Source: Ananas comosus
Lineage: Eukaryota; Streptophyta; Magnoliopsida; Poales; Bromeliaceae
Length of the DNA stretch: 64,000 nucleotides
Direction of reading: 5' to 3'
Assembly: GCF_001540865.1 (NCBI RefSeq)
Contig: NC_033622.1
Coordinates: forward strand, 8,072,584-8,136,583
Both the position numbers and the translations under genes were made by a program. The stretch's first letter is position 1, and each line of letters begins with the position of its first letter. Shown piece by piece: positions 11,692-23,988 of this stretch. The notes under the pieces were generated by a model. The model did not search any database and had not been told where the DNA came from. It saw nothing but the letters and a program-made list of their open reading frames with translations.

Positions 11692-14575
11692 TGTAGCATA
11701 CCGAATTTTTTTTTAATAAAAGTGAATAAATAAAAATAGTGTGAGATACTATTTTTATTGGATTTAGACAAGTAAATTATACGTCAGGATTGACTCGTGC
11801 GGAAATCGGAGTGAAAATAGAAGATTGAGAATTTTCTGTGAGAGACGGGGCTGATATTTTAGCAGAAAATGCACAGTGTCGGAAAATTTCAAAAATTTGG
11901 AAATATATTAGGATTATTTTTATGAGGCTAGATTTAAATTTTCATGTCATTCTGACACCCGGAAGGTGGAGAATAAAATCCGATTCCTATCTGCTTGAGA
12001 TTACTGTTCGAAATAGCTTTCGGTGACCAAATGGGGTCGAAACTGAAAGANACAATCTGATGTGAATAGTGTTTTGGGAGTATATATATGTGAACTTGCA
12101 CTCTTTTTCTCATTTGTGCCCAACCCGAGAGAGACTTGGAGAGCAAGTTTCTTTTCTCCTTTTCTCTCTTTCTCTCTAGCTCTCACCCCTCACTCCTTTT
12201 CTCTTCTAATCTCTCCACAAAAGAGGATTAATTGGAGAAGAAGTTGGAGTAGAATCCTTGAATGTTGGAGAGTAGCTTGGAGCTCAAGCTTTCATCTTCT
12301 TCCTCTCTATTAGAGAAAGCTTTGGAGGTAAGCTTTGGTAGTAACTATAGTAGATTGCTAAGGAATGATTCGTATGCTCTAAGAATGGGTTTAGAGAACT
12401 CCCTAGATGCTAATAACATGTTAATTGCATGAATCAAGTTCCAATTTGGTGATTTCTTGCAATAGTAGCATGTTAAGGCTCAAATTGGGGTTTTGCTATA
12501 TATAGAGGTTTGATCTAAATTGAGCATGTATAAACCTAATTGCTAGGTTTTCTGATGAGTTGGTGAAGTCGGTTCGGCGATACGACGAGGCTACGCGAAG
12601 ATATTGAAGAAAAGGCCGATTTCGGTACAGATTGTTGCTGCTCGCGACGTAAGCTTCCAAAAATCACGAAACCCGAATCGTAGCATCGTGATATCACCTA
12701 AAGTCTTGGAGCTAAGAGAGTCGGGGGCACGAAGGATCGCGTGGAGTTCTCGGTGGGTTTGACCTCGCTACAAATGAGAAAATCTCATTTATGTGGATTT
12801 AAGTATCGTAAAATGAAAAATCACGCATTTTTATGATAGATGCATTATTTGTGAATTTTAGAATGCTTGAAATGCTTATGTTATATACAATGCATTTTTC
12901 GGACTTCTATGTAGTAGAGAGCTTGCAAGGGAGACTTATGCATGGGTTTAGCATTCTAATTGGGACTTGGAATCATGCTTCATATAGTAGACATGACAAA
13001 TGTAATATGCCTTAGACATAAATCTCATTGGACATAGGAGAATGCATTAGGCCATAAAGTGGCTTTGGACTTGAATAACATGTGAGTTAGGGAGCTAATG
13101 TCGTAATGCGACATCGGGCTTGAGCTATGAATGAGCCTAGCAAAGTAATGCCTTAAAGAGGCATTAGACTTGAATGATATGTAAATTGCATGTGCATGTT
13201 AATATTATGAGAATTATGCTAAGTTGGTAGTTGTATTGTAGAGTTTATGCATGTAGCATTGTGAAAACTATGCTAAGTTGATAGTTGCATACGAATGCTT
13301 TGAAACCATATGCTAGTGGATAGATGCATATTAATATTTATATGCATTGAGGAATACATGCTAGATACATATTAGCAATGTGAGATTATGCTAGAGAGCA
13401 TGCGTATTTAACCTATTATTGGTATATTAAGCTAATGTCATAAAGCGACATTGAGCTTGGGACATGTATGAACCTAGTAAGCTAATGTCATGAAGAGACA
13501 TTGGGCTTGGAATTGGGGTAGTAAGCTAATGCCATAAGAGGCATTAGGCTTGGAGTACATATGGACTTAATAAATCTAAGGTCACATAAGACATTGGAAT
13601 CATTGACATAGTAAACCTTCACTTGAGGCATAAACTAGACCTATGGATTGCTAGTAAGTAATTCCATATTTTAGACATGAGGACTTGATCCACCAGACAG
13701 CCTTCGGGTGGGTCTCACACTAGACAGCCTTCGGGTGGGTCTTATCAGAGTTGAACTTTAAATAGTTAAAGTGCCATGTGGACATTGACTAGAANAACAG
13801 TAAACAATAAGTGATAAACACTATTTGATTGTGTATCGTGGTTGGATTCTGTTGACATTGGGAATTGTGGTATCCTTAATTGCCACGATAGTATACTTCG
13901 TAGTATTACTTGTTGCATCACAGCTTTTGGGTAGCCATGGTAGGGCATACCTGTTATGCATCAGCATATCGGATTCATGATAGAGTAGATGTACTCCACG
14001 TTCATATCATGTATACTTGTGGCATAGTAGAATAGCATTTCAATATATGCTTATATTTCCGCAGTTGTTATTTCGTTATCTATATCTGCTCTTGACTTGG
14101 GCCTAGTGGAGCTTTTTGCTAATTAAGGTCAGTAATTGCTCACTGGGAACTATAAATTATCGTTCTCACGCCCTCTGTTTTATGTTTTCATTCAGAGCCT
14201 TCCACCCCAGGAGAGGCTTGGGATCGCGGGAAAGGAATCGCCTCGAGTTAGCTAGCGAGGGATTGGTGGATCGGTAGTCTACATCTCTTTTGTTTCTTTT
14301 GGAGAGGTTGAGAGACTTGTACCATTTTGTAGAGACCACCCACTATTTGTATTTTGAGACTTATGATGTACTACTTTACATTTTACTTTAGCAGTCTAGT
14401 TTCTGTGGTTTCTACTGGTTAATAGAACCTAGCTATATACTTGCTCTGATATCTCTAGATATTCTCTATTTATTGTTCTTTTATTCGCTATTGTTGTAGA
14501 CGCCTTATATGTGCAGGCATATGGCGGGTCTGGGCACGCACCGGGCAGGCCTATGCCGGTTCTCGGGGCGTGACA
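11692..14575 (+). mobile_element. 5' LTR of the gag-only element
   Basis: 2,884 bp, TGTAGCATACC to CGTGACA. TATATATATG at 12081 serves as a TATA box, followed by a CT-rich leader. A single N at 12051 stands where the 3' LTR has about 103 extra bases (18039-18141). A second N at 13795 sits in a 7-base difference. Confidence 0.92.
14102..14173 (+). other. Conserved LTR double hairpin (gag-only element, 5' LTR)
   Basis: CCTAGTGG pairs with TCACTGGG. The following stem is GAACTATA/TATCGTTC with one mismatch, then TCACGCCC. Confidence 0.55.
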
Positions 14576-14583
14576 GATTAGTT

Positions 14584-14595
14584 TGGTATCAGAGC
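14584..14595 (+). other. Primer binding site for initiator Met tRNA
   Basis: TGGTATCAGAGC, the plant tRNA-iMet complement, eight bases after the LTR end. An untranslated leader of about 320 bp follows to the gag start. Confidence 0.9.
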
Positions 14596-14915
14596 CTAGG
14601 GTTGAGTCTTAGGGGACCTAGCAAACCTTAGGCTGGTTGGACTATAGGAAATAGGCTCGTGAGAGACGAGGTCTATTTGACATGTAAGCGAAAGTATCTC
14701 GATTGGGTATCTTGGAACAGCTCTAGAAAGTGGAGTTAAATTGAAGTGTATAGCCTCTAACTTCGCGGAGGGTTACGTTGGCGGTCGACAACGTAACATC
14801 GGGAGTTAGTAGTGAATCACACTTCCTTACTTTCGCCTGATTTCGGTATTATCTTTGAGCGGGGATGCGATAGCGTGGGTTTCATTAACTTGCGCTTTTA
14901 TGATGTTGTAGTGCG

Positions 14916-16367
14916 ATGCCGATTACACGCTCCCAGTCTGTCGGAGCGGATGACGCGGCACACTTTGAGGAGGTGGAGACCTCCGCTACTTCCGTATCCG
15001 GCGAGGTCCGTGAGTTGAGAGGCCAGCTTGCGGCCCTTACCGACTTAGTTACGCAGCAGACGAAGGCGGCGCGCCGACAGGAGGCGCGAATGAAGCGCCT
15101 GGAGGACCTACTGTTGCAGCAGGCGGCAGCCTCTAGGGAGACTCAGGCCCCTCCACCGCCCGCACCAGTTGTAAACGTTGCACCGAGAGCGTCGTCCCCC
15201 GCGCCCAGTTCTTCGCGCACAGCGCCCGTGGCCGCGCCCCAGGAGAGGGTTATTGCGGCGCCACCTGTTCAGGCACCCCCGACTGGAGCTATTTTCCCCG
15301 TGATGGTTGAAGGGGCAGAGCGGGACCGACTGATAGAGCGCCTCAACGAGTTCAAGAGGTGCGGTCCCCGGATCTTTGACGGCAAGAAGGTCGACCACTG
15401 GGTCGTGGAAAAGTGGTTGATGCATGTGGAGAAACTCTTCCGCGACACCTTCGTAGAGAAGAGAGATCGAGTTTGGCTCGCCACACATCACCTGGACGGC
15501 GAGGCCTACCGCTGGTGGTTGGATCTCCAAGAGAACCCCAGCATCGACTTGGCGGCGATTTCATGGAAGAAGTTCAAGGAGCTTCTATTGGCGCACTACT
15601 TCCCGACTAGTGTCAAGCGAAAGATGGAGCAGGATTTGCGCAACCTGCACCAGGGAGATCGGACTGTAGCCGAGTACGAGCGGGAGTATTCTCGGCTTCT
15701 GCATTGCGCGCCCTTCGTCGTGCGAGACGACGAGGATAAGGCCCGCATTTTCGAGCAAGGTTTGCGACCGTCGATTTTCCGGTTCGTGCAATCCTCTAAC
15801 CTCCAAACCTACCGGGAGGTGGTGGATCGCGCGCTCATCGTGGAGAGCTGCGCGGCAGAGGTACAGGAGCGGCGAGAGGCCATCGATAAGGGAAAGGCCA
15901 AGAGGCCTGCGGCTGAGGGTGCGAGTCCGACGCACTCTAGGAGACCGCCGAAGCATCCTAGGAGCCAGCAGCGTGGACACGACTCAGCGGCGCAGCGAGG
16001 AGGTTCTGACCGTCGCCGGCCTTCCCCGTGTGTGATTTGCGGTGGTCCTCATTTCCCACCGCAATGTTCGCAGCGGGCTGGCAGGTGCTTCCGATGTGGC
16101 CAGGATGGCCACGTTCGAGCTGAGTGCCCGAGAGGTTCGTCACTAGCACCGTCGACTGCATCGGCACCAGCTCTACCAGCCGCTAGCCAAGGGACTATGT
16201 CGACACCGTACCAGCCTAGGCGGCTACCCGTCCAGCGTCTGAGCGAGGGATCTTGTCAGGCCCCGAGTGGGCGCATGTACGCCGCTCAGACCGCGGAGGC
16301 AACAGCGGCCGAGTTTGTGGCTACAGGTATCAGTTGTTTTTGTGACATCCGAATTGTGCGTTGTTGA
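14916..16367 (+). CDS. Gag polyprotein of the gag-only retrotransposon
   Basis: A 483-residue structural protein that would form the virus-like particle and package element RNA in the cytoplasm. The N-terminal ~75 residues are predicted coiled coil (the repeated Q/R/E-rich stretch ending LEDLLLQQ). A proline/alanine-rich linker runs to about residue 125. The retrotransposon gag core lies at about 145-310, including WLMHVEKLF and DRTVAEYEREYSRLLH. Two cysteine motifs follow: CVICGG...C and the nucleocapsid CCHC knuckle CFRCGQDGHVRAEC near 390. The ATG at 14916 fits the position of the gag start in elements C, D and E. Other Tekay elements read on into protease just after GRMYAAQ; here the frame ends within about 30 residues, so the pol loss begins exactly at the protease boundary. 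It is the only gag in the window without a stop codon. Confidence 0.85.
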   Translation: MPITRSQSVGADDAAHFEEVETSATSVSGEVRELRGQLAALTDLVTQQTKAARRQEARMKRLEDLLLQQAAASRETQAPPPPAPVVNVAPRASSPAPSSSRTAPVAAPQERVIAAPPVQAPPTGAIFPVMVEGAERDRLIERLNEFKRCGPRIFDGKKVDHWVVEKWLMHVEKLFRDTFVEKRDRVWLATHHLDGEAYRWWLDLQENPSIDLAAISWKKFKELLLAHYFPTSVKRKMEQDLRNLHQGDRTVAEYEREYSRLLHCAPFVVRDDEDKARIFEQGLRPSIFRFVQSSNLQTYREVVDRALIVESCAAEVQERREAIDKGKAKRPAAEGASPTHSRRPPKHPRSQQRGHDSAAQRGGSDRRRPSPCVICGGPHFPPQCSQRAGRCFRCGQDGHVRAECPRGSSLAPSTASAPALPAASQGTMSTPYQPRRLPVQRLSEGSCQAPSGRMYAAQTAEATAAEFVATGISCFCDIRIVRC

Positions 16368-17666
16368 TTATCGTTGCATCGTTTGCATCCTTTGATCGGC
16401 TGTTTGCCGAGTTGCATGGCATCCTATTAGATCTGTTGCTTACGAGACGCGTGTTTCTCCGACCACTCCTTGGACATTAGAGAGTTTGCCCTGTCGCCCT
16501 ATTTGGGACAAGAGGAGGTTGTGTACCGAGGATGCCAGAGCTCGCTGTTTGCGATGACTTTCAGCTCTCTTGAGCTAGGCGGTTGATTTGCGGGTTGTGG
16601 GTGGCATGTTTTCCTATGCCTTGTGAATCACACGATGATTGCATTAGTTGCATCCCGTGATCGGCTGTTCGCCGGATGGTGCTTGGAGACGACCGTGCCT
16701 GGACCGTTTGTGGACTGTGGAGCCTGGGCCCTTTGGGCAGGCGCAGTCAGCTATGTGTGACAGCGACCCGGTACCTACGGGTCGGGCAGAGTTTGGTCAG
16801 GACGGTAGTCCGAGCTTTGACTTTGGAGCGTGGAATGCCACGTGTTGGATCGTGAGATCGAGGATACACCGAGTGTGTGGTGACCCAACCCGAGGATTTT
16901 GTTACCGTTGAACTTTTTCGACGCTTGTAGGATGATCTGTTGATCAGGTGTGTCGTCTCGAACACCCTACCACGTGAGATGGTTTTGTGTGCCGACAAAT
17001 GGATTGGCCTTGTTTGATGTTGGAGTTGTTGTGGGTACCTAGTACTCTTGGATTGCGAGCTGACTTGACTCGCCTTGAGAATTTTTTTTGTGCACGAAAT
17101 AGTGCGGTTTGAGGATTTATTTTCGCTGGTTGTGTTGATTATCACCTTACCTAAAATCGGGTAATTACTGGGGAGGATAGTATTTATGGTTCGTTAGAGC
17201 ATGTCGTGTTGGACAACGACGTCGAGTGTTGCTTGGAGACGACCATGCCTGGACCGTTTGTGGACTGTGGAGCCTGGGCCCTTTGGGCAGGCGCAGTCAG
17301 TTGTGTGTGACAGCGACCCTGTACCTACGGGTGGGGCAGAGTTTGGTCAAGACGGTAGTTCGAGCTTAGACCGGGGAGCATAGAATGCCACGTATTGGAT
17401 CTTGGATAGCTATGTGGAATCTGAGGATAATGCTCTTTGGAGGACTGAAGGTGGAGATGCGCTGGAGTGTGCCATCTCACGGCAGAGCTAAAGTCCATGT
17501 AGAAGTAGAGCACTCACAAGGGAGCAATGCACCTGCGATATTGCTTCTAAGCAATGCCGGTTATTGAATCGCAGTGTGTTCTCTTGGGAGAAGTATGCTA
17601 ATGTCTTCAATGGCTCGATAGGTCGAGTTGAGGTGTGATTGAAGTTTCGAGGACGAAACTCTTTTT
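16368..17666 (+). repeat. Non-coding filler downstream of gag, with a 171-bp direct repeat
   Basis: It holds no recognisable domain. Two near-identical copies of about 171 bp (16680-16850 and 17230-17400) share TGCTTGGAGACGACC and CACTT-free GC-rich text ending near ATGCCACGT. Shorter echoes of GATCGGCTGTT occur at 16396 and 16659. It replaces the pol region of an autonomous relative, and its origin is unknown. Confidence 0.75.
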
Positions 17667-17679
17667 AAGAGGTGGAGAA
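17667..17679 (+). other. Polypurine tract
   Basis: AAGAGGTGGAGAA directly before the 3' LTR. Element D has AAGGGGTGGAGAA at the same place. It is the plus-strand primer for reverse transcription. Confidence 0.9.
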
Positions 17680-20657
17680 TGTAGCATACCGAATTTCTTT
17701 TTAATAAAAGCGAATAAATAAAAATAGTGTGAGATACTATTTTTATTGGATTTAGACAAGTAAATTATACGTCAGGATTGACTCGTGCGGAAATCGGAGT
17801 GAAAATAGAAGATTGAGAATTTTCTGTAAGAGACGGGGCTGATATTTTAGCAGAAAATGCATAGTGTCAGAAAATTCCGAAAATTTGGAAATATGTTAGG
17901 ATTATTTTTATGAGGCTAGATTTAAAGTTTCATGTCATTCTGACACCCGGAAGGTGGAGAATAAAATCCGATTGTTATCTGCTTGAGATTACTGTTCGAA
18001 ATAGCTTTCGGTGACCAAATGGGGTCGAAACTGAAAGATTAAAATTTCTTTCATTAAGTTAGGTAAAACTGATCATGACTGCCAAATTTGTGCTCAATCG
18101 GACGTTTAGAAGGGCAGACGAAAAATATCTGTACCTGAGCTACAAACTGATGTGAATAGTATTTTGGGAGTATATATATGTGAACTTGCACTCTTTTTCT
18201 CATTTGTGCCCAACCCGAGAGAGGCTTGGAGAGCAAGTTTCTTTTCTCTTTTTCTCTCTTTCTCTCTATTTCTCACCCCTCACTCCTTTTCTCTTCTAAT
18301 CTCTCCACAAAAGAGGATTAATTGGAGAAGAAGTTGGAGTAGAATCCTTGAAAGTTGGAGAGTAGCTTGGAGCAAGTTTCATTTCTTCTCTCTAATTAGA
18401 GAAATTTTGGAGGTAATTTGGTAGTAACTTGCGCTGGATATGCTAAGGAATGAGTCGTATGCTTTAGGAATATGGGTTCTAGAGAATCCTAGATGCTGAC
18501 TAGCTTATAATTGCGTGAATCAAGTTTCCAATTTGTGATTTCTTTAGTCTAATAGTAGCATGTGTAAGTTCAATATTGTTTTGCATTCTGTAGAGTTTGA
18601 TCTAATTGAACCTATGCCGAACTAATTGTTAGGTATGACGAACGCGCTGGCCGGAAGTCGGTTCGCGATACGACGAGGCTAACGCGAAGATATTGAAAAA
18701 AGGCCGATTCTGGTACAGATGTCGCAGCTCACGACGTAAGTTCAAAATCACGAAACCGCGGAATCGTAGCATCGTGACATCACTAAAGTCTTGAGCTAAT
18801 GAGCATCGGGGCCGCCGTCCGGCGGCAAGAAAGATCGCGGTGGAGCTCTCGGTGGGTTTGACTCGTTACAATAACAAATTATTTTATGTGATTTAAGTAT
18901 CTTAAAATAAAAATCACGTATTTTTATGATAGATTGCATTTATTGTGAATTTAGAACTTGAAATGCGTATGTTATTATTAAATTGCATTTTTTCGGATCT
19001 TTCTATGTAAGTAAGAGTTGCAAGGAGACTTATGCATGGGTATATGCTTCTAATTAGACTGACATCATGCTTCATATAGATAACAATGACAAATGTTAAT
19101 ATGCCTTACAACATAAACTCATTGGAACATATGGAGAAATGCATTAGGCATAAAGTGGCTTTGGATGGAATAACATGTGAGTTAGGGAGCTAATGTCGCA
19201 AGTGCGATCATCTGGCTGAGCTATGAATGAGCTAGCAAATAATAGCCTAAAGAGGCATTAGACTGGAATATATGTAAATTGGCATGTGACATGTTATATA
19301 TTATGAGAAATGCTAAGTTGTAGTTGTATTGTAGAGTTTATCATGTAGTCATTTTAAAAACTATCTAAGTTGATATTGCCATCAAGGTACGCTGAAACCA
19401 TTATGCTGAGTGGAAAGATGCATATTAATATTTATATACATTGAGAATACATCTAGATACATATTACAATGTGAGCTTATGCTGAGATGACCATGTGTAT
19501 TACCTATTATTGTATATAAGCTAATGTCATTTAAGCGACATTGAGCTTGAACCATGTTATGAACGCTAGTAAGTAATTCATAAGAAGACATTGGCTTGGA
19601 AATTGGATAGTAAGTTAATGCCTATAAATTTGCATTTAGGCTTGAAGTAGTGTATGGACTTAGTAAATCTAAGGTCAAATAAGACATTGGAATCATTGAC
19701 ATAGTAAACCTTCACTTGAGGCATAGACTAGACCTATGGGTTGCTAGTGAGTAATTCCATGTTTTAGACATGAGGACTTGATACACCAGACAGCCTTCGG
19801 GTGGGTCTCACACCAGACAGCCTTCGGGTGGGTCTTATCAGAGTTGAAATTTAAATAGTTAAAGTGCCATGTGGACATTGACACAGTAAACAATAAGTGA
19901 TAAACACTATTTGATTGTATATCGTGGTTGGATTCTGTTGACATTGGGAATTGTGGTATCCTTAATTGCCACGATAGTATACTTCGTAGTATTACTTGTT
20001 GCATCACAGCTTTTGGGTAGCCATGGTAGGGCATACCTGTTATGCATCAGCATATCGGATTCATGATAGAGTAGATGTACTCCACGTTCATATCATGTAT
20101 ACTTGTAGCATAGTAGAATAGCATTTCAATATATGCATATATTTCCGCAGTTGTTATTTCTCTATCTATATCTGCTCTTGATTTGGGCCTAGTGGTGCAT
20201 TTTGTGAAGGTCAGTAATTACCCACTGGAAACTATAAATTATAGTTCTTACGCCCCATTGTTTATGTTTTCTTTCAGAGCCTTCCACTCCGGGAGAGGCT
20301 CGGGATCGCGGGAAAGGAATCGCCTCGAGTTAGCTAGCGAGGGATTGGTTGATCGGTGGTCTACCGCTCTTTTGTTTCTTTTAGAGAGGTTGAGAGACTT
20401 GTACCATTTTGTAGAGACCACCCACTATTTGTATTTTGAGACTTATGATGTACTACTTTACATTTTACTTTAGCAGTCTAGCTTCTGTGGTTTCTACTGG
20501 TTAATAGAACCTAGCTATATACTTGCTCTGATATCTCTAGATTTTCTCTATTTATTCTTCTTTTATTCGTTATTGTTGTAGACGCCTTATATGTGCAGGC
20601 ATATGGCTGGTCTGGGCACGCACCGGGCAGGCCTATGCCGGTTCTCGGGGCGTGACA
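17680..20657 (+). mobile_element. 3' LTR of the gag-only element
   Basis: 2,978 bp, colinear with the 5' LTR. It is nearly identical over about 17680-18400 and 19660-20657. Over 18400-19650 it carries dense single-base indels, many in short homopolymers. Confidence 0.92.
20188..20256 (+). other. Conserved LTR double hairpin (gag-only element, 3' LTR)
   Basis: CCTAGTGG...CCCACTGG, then stem AACTATAA/TTATAGTT. Here the stem is perfect, unlike the 5' LTR copy. Confidence 0.6.
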
Positions 20658-22220
20658 ATAACCACCTGATGGATCGTTTACAGTGTACTTCTCCGTTGGT
20701 GTCTACACTCCGGAGTACACCGCTTGTGGAGGAGCGACCTCCCATAAGCCTAAATCCATGTGAGCCTCGATCCAATCTTCAAGTTGAGGAAACTTAGCCG
20801 CTAGTCACAATGCCGATGCCATGATAGGTTTCTACCTTTTGTTCATGTCATGTTCTATATTGTTCTTGTCTCAATACCATTATTGTTAAACCTTGTGTAA
20901 CAATTTCATTCTCGTGGCCAATCATGTCTCTGTTGTCATTATCACCCTTGTTTACTACAATTAAGGTCCAAGTCTTGCATGCATATATCTTCTAGGGTTC
21001 TACATACATGTCCATTATGGTTCTTATTCAATCACTATGTTCAACTACGTTAGAAGCACAATATTGAAATTCTAACCACTAATCACATGTAAATATCCCT
21101 ACTATGCATGAATGACTCTATATACAAGTATGCTCAACAAAGGTAAAAAATAAACATAAAGGAGAATCCGATGATTCCGGCGTGCACCCCCCACCTTGAA
21201 TGGTAGTAGATGAAGAATATGACGACTCCCGAACGTTACGAACGCCGAGTCCGCGTCCTATAGTCAAAATAGTGCCAAATTAGGCCCTTTATACATGAAC
21301 TACTCTTAAACATTTTCGTAACGTTAAACGGAGTTGTCCCACGCATCGAGGGCACCCCCAATTGGGTTTCTACGAGGTCAATTCGTCCCCGAAAAATCCT
21401 AGGACAAAAGTCCCAAATTTGAGCCCTGACAATGCCCTAATGTGATAGCTCCCAGATTGATCTCATCCCTAAGCAAATAATAGCTTAGAATCATCTAAGA
21501 AGCATTCTACTAAGGTTTCTAGGCCCTTGGAACCATCCCTAGGGCATCTACCATGAGCCCTAGTGATCCACCATGAGAGCTCTACAAGAAAACCATGGAT
21601 TTCATGATTTCTTAGCTCTACAAGGTTTCTAAAGCTTGAAACAAACTCGAGATCCCAAAACTTAGGGTTAAAATCCAAACCCTAGAGTTCTACATGCTAG
21701 AAACTTGCCTTGGCCCGAGTTCTAGTGTCACGCCCCGCGCCCCGAGCCCGCTACCAATTTGGTCTGGTTCGGGCGCGGCGAACGGACGCCGAACGGACAG
21801 AGTCTCCCCTGTTCGCCCAATGCCCAAGCGACGAGATTGTGTACAACAAGTGCCCAGGAAAATAACTTGATTACATACACAATCAACAACAATAGCGAGA
21901 GCACAAACAGTGCTAAACAAACAAGAACAAGCATCACAAGTAACCAACATACAAGTGAATAAAAGAGAGATACTAATCTATTACATCCATACCACATAAT
22001 ACATTTGATTAACCTTACATTTAAACTTCTAAAATATTAAACATTGAATTTACATCGTCCAAAATACCTCACACCCTATACATCATCTACTCTCAAAATA
22101 GAAATAGGGCACTACTAATGCATAGGAAAGTAAGCTACCAAATGCCTAGGGCGCCAAGCCCTTACCGCGATCCTCGACCAGCGCGCTAGTGCTCGAACCT
22201 GTACCCCAAAACCACACGGG

Positions 22221-22282
22221 GTGAGAACTACGAATAGTTCCCAGTGGGTTCGGCCGCCGACTCCGCCGATCTCCCCACTAGG
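22221..22282 (-). other. Conserved LTR double hairpin (solo LTR 21726-24333)
   Basis: Stem GAACTA/TAGTTC. On the minus strand the loop reads TTCG, a stable RNA tetraloop type. CCCACTAGG closes the outer stem with CCAGTGGG. Confidence 0.6.
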
Positions 22283-23951
22283 TCTAAGCAGGCATAGAGA
22301 AATAATGCAAATAGATAGATAGTTGTGCTGAATTGAAAGCATTTATAATAAACAGTTAGGAGTATAAAATGAACATCTAACTATGCCTCAATCTGCAATA
22401 ATGCATGCATAAACTTTAATCATAGTAAATAACTACAATTCTACTACATGATGCTTCAACAATAATGAAATGCCATACTTACTTAATCACACAGGTGAGG
22501 ATCCGCTCACTCACCCAACTCACAATCTATCATACCGGGGAGGATCCGCTCACTCGCCCGACTCACTCTCTAGACACTTCGGGGAGGATCCGCTCACTCG
22601 CCCGACTCACACAAATGCCACAACCCAATCTAAATCTCACAGGTGAGGATCAGCTCACTCACCTGACTCACATGGGGAGGATCAGCTCACTCGCCCAAGA
22701 CTGTCTGCGGGGCCCAAAAAGGCTAACCCCTCGGGATCCAAAAAGGCTATCCCTATCATGTGACAACTCCGGAGTACACTGCTTGTGTGGAGCGACCACT
22801 CCAAGCTTCGAACAGACATATGAGTATGATCATATCCCCCATCATTGAGGATACCCTACACTCTAGACAACCACACTTGGGAACTAGTTCACTTCTAAGT
22901 TCAACATGCAATGAGAGTTTTCATCTACACTCTAAGTTCATTAATGCCACTCGTTCTTGTATTCAATGTTGACTAGATGCCACTCGTTATCATCTAAGTG
23001 TTCTTTATACACTCTTAGCACTAACTCCCTAGGTTATCATTTTCCTAGGTTCATATCCACATAAACATATTCCTTCCTTATCAACTATCTTTTCATTATA
23101 GGGTCTCAAGTCACTTGACACTATATTAAGCATACTAGATTCAAGTATTAGACAAATTAACTCTACATTATTCTACTAGCATGCAAGGACATGTAACAAT
23201 TACATTTAGCACCCTACAATGCAACATTACAATATGTAATTGATCGACAATAGAACTCAGACATAAAAGGCAGCCCGACTGCTTCGGGATGGCACTCCCC
23301 CACCTTTAGGTGATGCCACGAGCCCACGATTCCGATTTCGCGATTTTAGGAAGCTTTCGCCGCGAGCTGCGGCAATCTGTACCTCAACAAGCCTTTTCTT
23401 CAATATCTTTGCACCCGCTCGACGAATTGACGAACCGTCTTCGCCGACGCGTTCAGAGACCTAGCAATTAGGTTTGCGACCCATCAAATTAGATCAAAAC
23501 CCTAGATTTCCCAAAACCCCATTTTGGAGCCCTAGGTTTCAACTAGGTAAAAATCCATCACTCTAGCCTTGGATTTAAGCATAATCCATCTAATTAGCAT
23601 CCTAGGATTCCAAAAATACCATTTATAAGGTATTTAGACCAACCATTAAAGATCTACCATTAAAGGGGTAGCAAGCTTACCTCCAAAAGCTCTCCAATGG
23701 CCCAAAGAGGAGGAAGAAGAAGTAGAACTCCTTCTCCAAGCCTTCTCCTCCACCTTCTCCTTCACTTTCCTCTTCTTCTTCTTCTCTTTCTTTCCTTTCT
23801 AGAGAGAGAGGGAGAGAGTTTAGGTTACAAAATGTGAGGGAGAAGAGAGAAAAATGAGCTCCAACACACCTCTATACCCTTTGCACAATTGCACAAAGGT
23901 CCCTCAACAATATAAGTCACACACAGCCCAAACTGGGCCATTTTCGGGTGC

Positions 23952-23988
23952 TGGGACCGGTCTCTGGACTTGAGGGACCGGTCCCCGA
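23952..23988. promoter_or_regulatory. Two ACCGGT palindromes in the solo LTR
   Basis: GGGACCGGTCTC and GGGACCGGTCCC, 13 bases apart, in the U3 part (minus orientation). Confidence 0.5.

Larger units (their letters stand above)
11692..20657 (+). mobile_element. Complete gag-only LTR retrotransposon (TR-GAG-like)
   Basis: An 8,966-bp element with two LTRs, primer site, gag, polypurine tract, and perfect target duplications ATAAC at 11687-11691 and 20658-20662. The 3,104-bp internal region has one intact gag reading frame. It has no trace of reverse transcriptase, RNase H, integrase or chromodomain. The layout matches the plant class called TR-GAG (terminal repeats with a GAG domain). Mobility would need pol enzymes from a partner; Tekay-type partners are plausible because gag, the primer site and the U5 end match that clade. 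It sits inside solo LTR B, so it is younger than B. Confidence 0.92.
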
